From the NCBI GenBank assembly GCA_019423745.1, contig JAHZAV010000049.1:1-14701 (forward strand): a DNA stretch of 14,701 nt, read 5' to 3'. Origin of the DNA: Lachnospiraceae bacterium (GTDB lineage Bacteria; Bacillota; Clostridia; Lachnospirales; Lachnospiraceae). Under the pieces are notes generated by a model. The model searched no databases. It was given only the letters and a program-made list of their open reading frames with translations, and had not been told where the DNA came from. Positions 14,646 through 14,701 of the stretch are shown in pieces. The translations under genes were made by a program, and so were the position numbers. Each line of letters opens with the position of its first letter. The first letter of the stretch is position 1.

Positions 14646-14701
14646 TGCTTTAACCCCAGGAATGCGGCAATAAACAATTAATAAATTACAAATTCCATAA
14701 A

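Larger units (their letters stand above)
7380..14701. other. A+T-rich accessory region following the broken pilin gene
   Basis: From the point where the Flp pilin reading frame loses family resemblance (about 7380) to the window end, the DNA is visibly richer in A+T. It contains no further tad genes and carries a candidate conflict system, a decayed IS and an uncharacterised membrane protein. No integrase, attachment repeat or second boundary is visible, so the element type and right end are unknown; the remaining pilin sequence is not found in the window. Confidence 0.5.

Noticed and set aside
7380..14701. CRISPR array, tRNA, rRNA or integrase that would mark the accessory region
   Set aside because: None is seen on either strand; no regular direct repeats, no tRNA-like cloverleaf next to the junction, and no recombinase reading frame.

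Overview
The window looks like a chromosomal segment of a spore-forming, low-GC member of the Clostridia, most likely a Lachnospiraceae. The reasons are the Sua5 - upp - dCMP deaminase order, the DUF2508 (YaaL) and BofA pair known from spore-forming Firmicutes, the compact clostridial-type tad cluster, the strong AGGAGG-type ribosome binding sites and the A+T-rich codon use. No species can be named from the sequence alone.

Region 1 (about 1-3024) is housekeeping. A probable operon carries a threonylcarbamoyl-AMP synthase (t6A tRNA modification), uracil phosphoribosyltransferase (upp) and dCMP deaminase (comEB). It ends at a perfect 22-bp hairpin that also lies beyond the convergent yaaL gene. 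A bofA-family gene is divergent from yaaL.

Region 2 (about 3025-7427) is a tad (tight adherence / Flp pilus) operon: a promoter with a near-consensus -10 box and an inverted repeat at its expected start point, then tadZ (cpaE-like), tadA (cpaF), tadB, tadC and a Flp pilin start. The genes overlap or are tightly spaced. The Flp pilin reads normally through its processing site and the first part of its hydrophobic helix, then diverges after about 28 residues and stops at 42. The usual downstream tad genes (TadE-like and other minor pilins) are absent. This looks like the point where foreign DNA entered.

Region 3 (about 7380-14701) is visibly more A+T-rich and accessory. It holds an unrecognised 97-residue ORF and then a two-gene operon. 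The first gene encodes a 1418-residue protein that I read as STAS-like, GHKL (histidine-kinase-type) ATPase, a second STAS-like alpha/beta region, a phosphoribosyltransferase-like region with a degenerate PRPP loop, a helical region and a degenerate second GHKL-like C-terminus. The second gene starts 2 nt later and encodes a receiver-like domain fused to a calcineurin-type metallophosphoesterase. A multidomain sensor/ATPase beside a nuclease- or phosphatase-like partner, on an AT-rich insert with IS debris, fits a predicted anti-phage or conflict system. This is the most interesting content of the window. Downstream lie a decayed, internally deleted IS256-type element with recognisable terminal inverted repeats and, on the minus strand at the window edge, a small two-transmembrane protein of an uncharacterised family whose 5' end may lie outside the window.
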